A program made the translations under genes and the position numbers. A stretch of DNA of 64,000 bases from Enterococcus cecorum (lineage in GTDB: Bacteria > Bacillota > Bacilli > Lactobacillales > Enterococcaceae), in assembly GCF_023221775.1 (NCBI RefSeq), contig NZ_JAKUDS010000002.1, positions 1 through 64,000 on the forward strand, in the 5' to 3' direction. A model generated the notes under the pieces. That model saw nothing but the letters and a program-made list of their open reading frames with translations. It did not search any database and had not been told where the DNA came from. Shown here one piece after another: positions 61,495 through 64,000 of this stretch (positions within the stretch are counted from its first letter, which is position 1; every line of letters starts with the position of its first letter).

Positions 61495-61836
61495 TTATTC
61501 TTTTACTTCAAGGTGTGATTGTAATGTTTCTAGCTGTTCTTTGATTCTAGCAAGACGAGGCTGAACTTGGAATTCAAAGGCAGCTAAATCTTTTTCAATC
61601 CCTTCTTTGAAAGCTGGGATGGTTTGGTCCATGGTTTCTTGTAAGATGATTTGATTTTCTTGCACTCGTTGATAACTCGTGGTTACGTCATTGATTTTAG
61701 ACATGGATTCATCCACGGTTTCTTTGATAGCTTCTCGATTTTCCTTGCCACTTTTTTTCGTTGTTAGTAAAGTCACGATACCGCCAACTGCTGAACCAAA
61801 AAGTAACCCCTTTAAAAATCCTTTCACTGCACTCAT
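61495..61836 (-). CDS. YtxH-domain stress protein
   Basis: A 113-residue protein. One N-terminal membrane or glycine-rich segment (VKGFLKGLLFGSAVGGIVTLLTTKKSGKENREAI) is typical of YtxH proteins, followed by a long helical, coiled-coil-like part (about 45-113). Family members are stress-induced but lack a known biochemical role. It lies downstream of the HIT gene on the same strand, separated by the tandem repeat at 61,871-62,154. Start ATG 61836 behind GGAAAGGATGAG. Confidence 0.82.
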   Translation of the reverse strand: MSAVKGFLKGLLFGSAVGGIVTLLTTKKSGKENREAIKETVDESMSKINDVTTSYQRVQENQIILQETMDQTIPAFKEGIEKDLAAFEFQVQPRLARIKEQLETLQSHLEVKE

Positions 61837-61870
61837 CCTTTCCTAGATAATAACTGCTGTCCAACCCTTC

Positions 61871-62154
61871 TCACAACCTTATTTGACGGTGTTCAGCAGC
61901 TAGACATTGTGAAATTCGCCCTCCCGCTTGAGAAAATCTCCTTTCATCCGATTTTCTCAGCGGTAGGTAAGCACACGAATTTCATCATGTCTGGGCGAGC
62001 TGCTTCACAACCTTATTTGACGGTGTTCGGTAGCTAGACATTTTGAAAATTCGCCCTCCCGCTTGTGCAAATCTTTAAAACTATCTGATTTTCACATCGG
62101 GAGGTAAGCACGAATTTTCTCATGTCTGCCCAAGCTACCTCACAACCTTATACT
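61871..62154. repeat. Tandem 134/135-bp repeat of palindromic units
   Basis: Two full copies (61871-62004, 62005-62139) and a 15-bp start of a third, each beginning TCACAACCTTAT. Within each copy there is a large dyad: copy 1 61895-62004 (AGCAGCT/AGCTGCT, AGACAT/ATGTCT, TGAAATTCG/CGAATTTCA, GAGAAAATC/GATTTTCTC); copy 2 62029-62139 (GGTAGCT/AGCTACC, AGACAT/ATGTCT, TGAAAATTCG/CGAATTTTC, GTGCAAATC/GATTTTCAC). Differences between copies mostly keep the pairing. The repeat separates the HIT and YtxH genes. Confidence 0.85.
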
Positions 62155-62580
62155 TTACTCAAAGCTTTCTCTGATTCTTTTGGCGATGGCTTCCATTAGT
62201 GTTGGGTTGTATTGGTCTTGGTGGTTACCAAAGTGCATAGAGAAGTCATCGTGTGGACTAAATCTAGGAATCAAATGAATATGTGAGTGGAAAACTGATT
62301 GATAGGCCACTTCACGGTTGTTATTAATAATATTTAATCCTTGCATGTCTGGGTAAGCTTTTTCTAAGGCACGCGCAATTTTAGGGATGCGGGCAAAGAC
62401 TTGAGAAGCCAATTCTTCATCGTATTCAAAAATATCTTTGGCATGTTTTTTAGGTACCACTAAAGTATGGCCAGGTGTCACTTGGGTAATATCTAAAAAG
62501 GCATAAACGACCTCATCTTCATAGATTTTATAGCTAGGAATTTCTCCATTAATGATTTTACAAAAAATGCAATCTTCCAT
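62155..62580 (-). CDS. HIT-family protein (Hint/Fhit-like nucleotide hydrolase)
   Basis: A 141-residue histidine-triad protein. The active site is HSHIHLIPR near 97-105, with the N-terminal MEDCIFCKIINGEIPSYKIYED motif (Cys residues that bind zinc in some members) and TPGHTLVVPKKH. It hydrolyses nucleoside phosphoramidates or dinucleotides in the cytoplasm. ATG 62580 follows GGAGG at 9 nt; the frame extends to 62595 without a ribosome-binding site. No promoter was clearly recognised in 62,596-62,879 (284 bp, AT rich), which is shared with the divergent cppA-like gene. Confidence 0.93.
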   Translation of the reverse strand: MEDCIFCKIINGEIPSYKIYEDEVVYAFLDITQVTPGHTLVVPKKHAKDIFEYDEELASQVFARIPKIARALEKAYPDMQGLNIINNNREVAYQSVFHSHIHLIPRFSPHDDFSMHFGNHQDQYNPTLMEAIAKRIRESFE

Positions 62581-62879
62581 CAGTTTTTCCTCCAATAAAT
62601 AAACGTTGTGTTGTACTTTTACTTTAACATATTTTAGGTCATTTGGTTAGTATTTACTTTGAAAATATTGGTGAAATGTCGTGGGTAAAAATGAGAATTA
62701 GCAAGCCTTGTTTAATTTTTCAACCATATTCCTTGCGATAAATAAGATTTCTAAGTACAATGAATGAGGAAAGAGAATCAAAGTATAATCTATACAGTTT
62801 GATATGTATGAAAATAATAGAATTTAGATGAGTAGTGGTAATTTTTATTGCCAATTGGAATTTAGGAGGACCCGTTTCA

Positions 62880-63680
62880 ATGTCAGTATTTAGTTTTGAT
62901 CCCAGTAGTCGATTAAGTATTGTGGCTTTGCGTGTCAAAAATCGTGACCAAATGATTAATTTCTACTGCGAGATGTTAGGATTTAAGTTAAAAACCGAAG
63001 AAAATGAATTAGCGATTTTAGTAGCCGAAGATGGTAGTCATGAGCGTATTTGGCTAGAAGAAAGTCCACGTGCAACGGAACATTTTGGTGAAGTGAAGCG
63101 TCTGAACTACTATAAAGTGGAAGTGCCGACTTTATCTGAGTTTGCGGCCGTTTATTCACGTTTGGTACATGCAAAATATCCAGTCATTCAAGCTGAGTTT
63201 ACCCCTGATTTATGTCAGTTTACCATCGTGGATCCTGAAGGTAATCAGTTAGCGATTCGCACACCTGAAACAGTGAGCATTGACGAAACTTCACTTTTAA
63301 CTTCAGCTGATCCAAATAAAAAATTATCAAGCAAAGCACGGATTGCGGCACTGGGCCTTCACGCACAAGATGTCCAAGAAGAATGCCAGTTTTTAGCTGA
63401 TTTACTAGGTTTTGAGTTTGATGAAAATAATATCGCTTTTCAAACCTTAGCAGATGGCGAATTTGGAATTTCAATTGTCAAGCATGATACCGAAAACGTA
63501 AAAATCCCAAGTCATCAAATTTTAGGCTTAGATTTCTTGAAATTCCAATTACAAGATGAACAGTTTGAACAATTATTAAAACATGTTCAAGAAAGTCAAA
63601 TGAAACATTACCTTGATAGCAAACAAAAGATTTTAACGGTGTATGATCCAGTCGGTGTGGAATGGTGGTTCTTACGTTAA
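62880..63680 (+). CDS. CppA-like protein (two VOC-type domains)
   Basis: A 266-residue protein. The N-terminal part (about 8-125) has the glyoxalase/VOC-like IVALRVKNRDQMINFYCEMLGFKL and FTIVDPEGNQLAI, and the C-terminal part (about 150-266) repeats the pattern (ALGLHAQDVQEECQFLADLLGFEF; YDPVGVEWWFLR). This matches CppA-family proteins of streptococci and enterococci, named for a reported C3-degrading activity; the VOC fold makes a metal-dependent enzyme or binding role equally likely. ATG 62880 is behind AGGAGGA; the frame opens at 62835 without a site. Confidence 0.82.
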   Translation: MSVFSFDPSSRLSIVALRVKNRDQMINFYCEMLGFKLKTEENELAILVAEDGSHERIWLEESPRATEHFGEVKRLNYYKVEVPTLSEFAAVYSRLVHAKYPVIQAEFTPDLCQFTIVDPEGNQLAIRTPETVSIDETSLLTSADPNKKLSSKARIAALGLHAQDVQEECQFLADLLGFEFDENNIAFQTLADGEFGISIVKHDTENVKIPSHQILGLDFLKFQLQDEQFEQLLKHVQESQMKHYLDSKQKILTVYDPVGVEWWFLR

Positions 63681-63695
63681 TTGCATAATACAAAG

Positions 63696-63746
63696 ACGTC
63701 TGATTGGTTACCGGATGCATCGTCCAACCAATCAGGCGTTTTTTTA
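63696..63746 (+). terminator. Terminator after the CppA-like gene
   Basis: ACGTCTGATTGGTT (63696-63709) pairs with AACCAATCAGGCGT (63726-63739, one G-T), followed by seven T. Confidence 0.9.
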
Positions 63747-63768
63747 TGAAAAGAGATAGAGGAGAAAT

Positions 63769-64000
63769 ATGCAAGATAATTTTTATCCAAAAACACAAGC
63801 AAAGATTCAAGAATATCTAAGAGAAAAGGTCTTTCCGGGGGTATGTTACGCAATCATTGACCAAGAAAAGGTGATTCACAAGCATTTTGGATATGCGTCT
63901 GTAATCCCCAAAAAACGAGTGATGACTGAAGATACGTTATTTGATGTGGCCTCTTTGACCAAGGTTGTTTGTACCACAACAATGATTTTAAAATTGATGG
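63769..64000 (+). CDS. Beta-lactamase-family serine hydrolase (5' part, runs off the window)
   Basis: The frame from ATG 63769, behind AGGAG, stays open to the window end (77 codons). It begins MQDNFYPKTQAKIQEYLREK and contains VFPGVCYAIIDQ and the SxxK motif SLTK (Ser62, Lys65) in LFDVASLTKVV, typical of class C beta-lactamase-like esterases and D-aminopeptidases of the PF00144 family. No signal peptide is present, so it is probably cytoplasmic and not a resistance enzyme. The remainder, including the YxN motif, is outside the window. Confidence 0.85.
   Translation, partial: MQDNFYPKTQAKIQEYLREKVFPGVCYAIIDQEKVIHKHFGYASVIPKKRVMTEDTLFDVASLTKVVCTTTMILKLM

Noticed and set aside
61871-62154. CRISPR array
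   Set aside because: There are only two copies of a 134-bp unit with no spacers; each unit is a large palindrome.
62835-62879. Upstream extension of the CppA-like protein
   Set aside because: The strong AGGAGGA lies inside this extension, in front of ATG 62880.

Overview
The window looks like the chromosome of a low-GC Gram-positive coccus of the Lactobacillales, most probably an Enterococcus or close relative. The reasons are the gene order (yloU-fakA-recG-plsX-acpP-rnc-smc-HAD-ftsY; murE beside a MurJ-type flippase; yhaO-yhaN-yhaM-prsA), a MurE with the lysine-type DDPN motif, a CppA-like protein, a pediocin-type immunity gene and an AT-rich composition. I do not assign a species. Layout: 1-180 holds a 5S rRNA and its terminator, the end of an rrn operon. 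278-21,523 is core genome: truA, a YfhO-type membrane protein, rpmB, then the fatty-acid/phospholipid/cell-division run (yloU, fakA, recG, plsX, acpP, rnc, smc, a HAD phosphatase, ftsY), murE and murJ-like, an RsuA-type pseudouridine synthase and an M23 peptidase. 21,605-28,487 is an accessory catabolic island: a glucitol-family PTS (EIIBC, EIIC, GutM on the minus strand; EIIA on the plus strand) diverging from a COG4091/DRL-like oxidoreductase, a SorC-type regulator, a class II aldolase, an archaeal-style triosephosphate-isomerase homologue and a long YjbQ protein. 28,622-29,745 is an isolated holin-endolysin cassette. 29,884-34,202 returns to housekeeping (RluA-family synthase, class A PBP, YlbF/YheA protein, a hydrolase). 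34,325-37,710 holds an orphan bacteriocin immunity gene, an AgrC/ComD-type kinase with a LytTR regulator, and a CPBP protease. 38,303-40,876 is a three-gene ABC exporter whose upstream region carries a frameshifted IS (40,951-42,377). 42,504-51,086 is a second catabolic island: a PucR regulator, a carbamoyltransferase, carbamate kinase, a YfcC transporter, an amidinotransferase-superfamily hydrolase, a D-2-hydroxyacid dehydrogenase and a YjiH transporter. 51,135-51,500 appears to encode a highly structured RNA with its own terminator. 51,890-57,760 is yhaO-yhaN-yhaM-prsA, followed by a RelBE-type toxin-antitoxin pair, an OppA lipoprotein, pepT, a YtxH protein, a tandem 134-bp palindromic repeat, a HIT protein, a CppA-like protein and the start of a beta-lactamase-family serine hydrolase that runs off the end. 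How the genes work together: the first island reads as uptake and phosphorylation of a polyol-like substrate, oxidation or oxido-isomerisation by the DRL-like enzyme, aldol cleavage and triose/tetrose isomerisation. The second reads as an arginine-deiminase-like energy pathway (deimination, carbamoyl transfer to phosphate, ATP from carbamoyl phosphate) for a substrate that is probably not arginine, because the ornithine-binding Asp of the carbamoyltransferase is absent. These two islands, the structured RNA and the covarying tandem repeat are the parts most likely to hold something undescribed. Many start codons were moved from the longest reading frame to the one placed correctly behind a ribosome-binding site; the reasons are given per gene.
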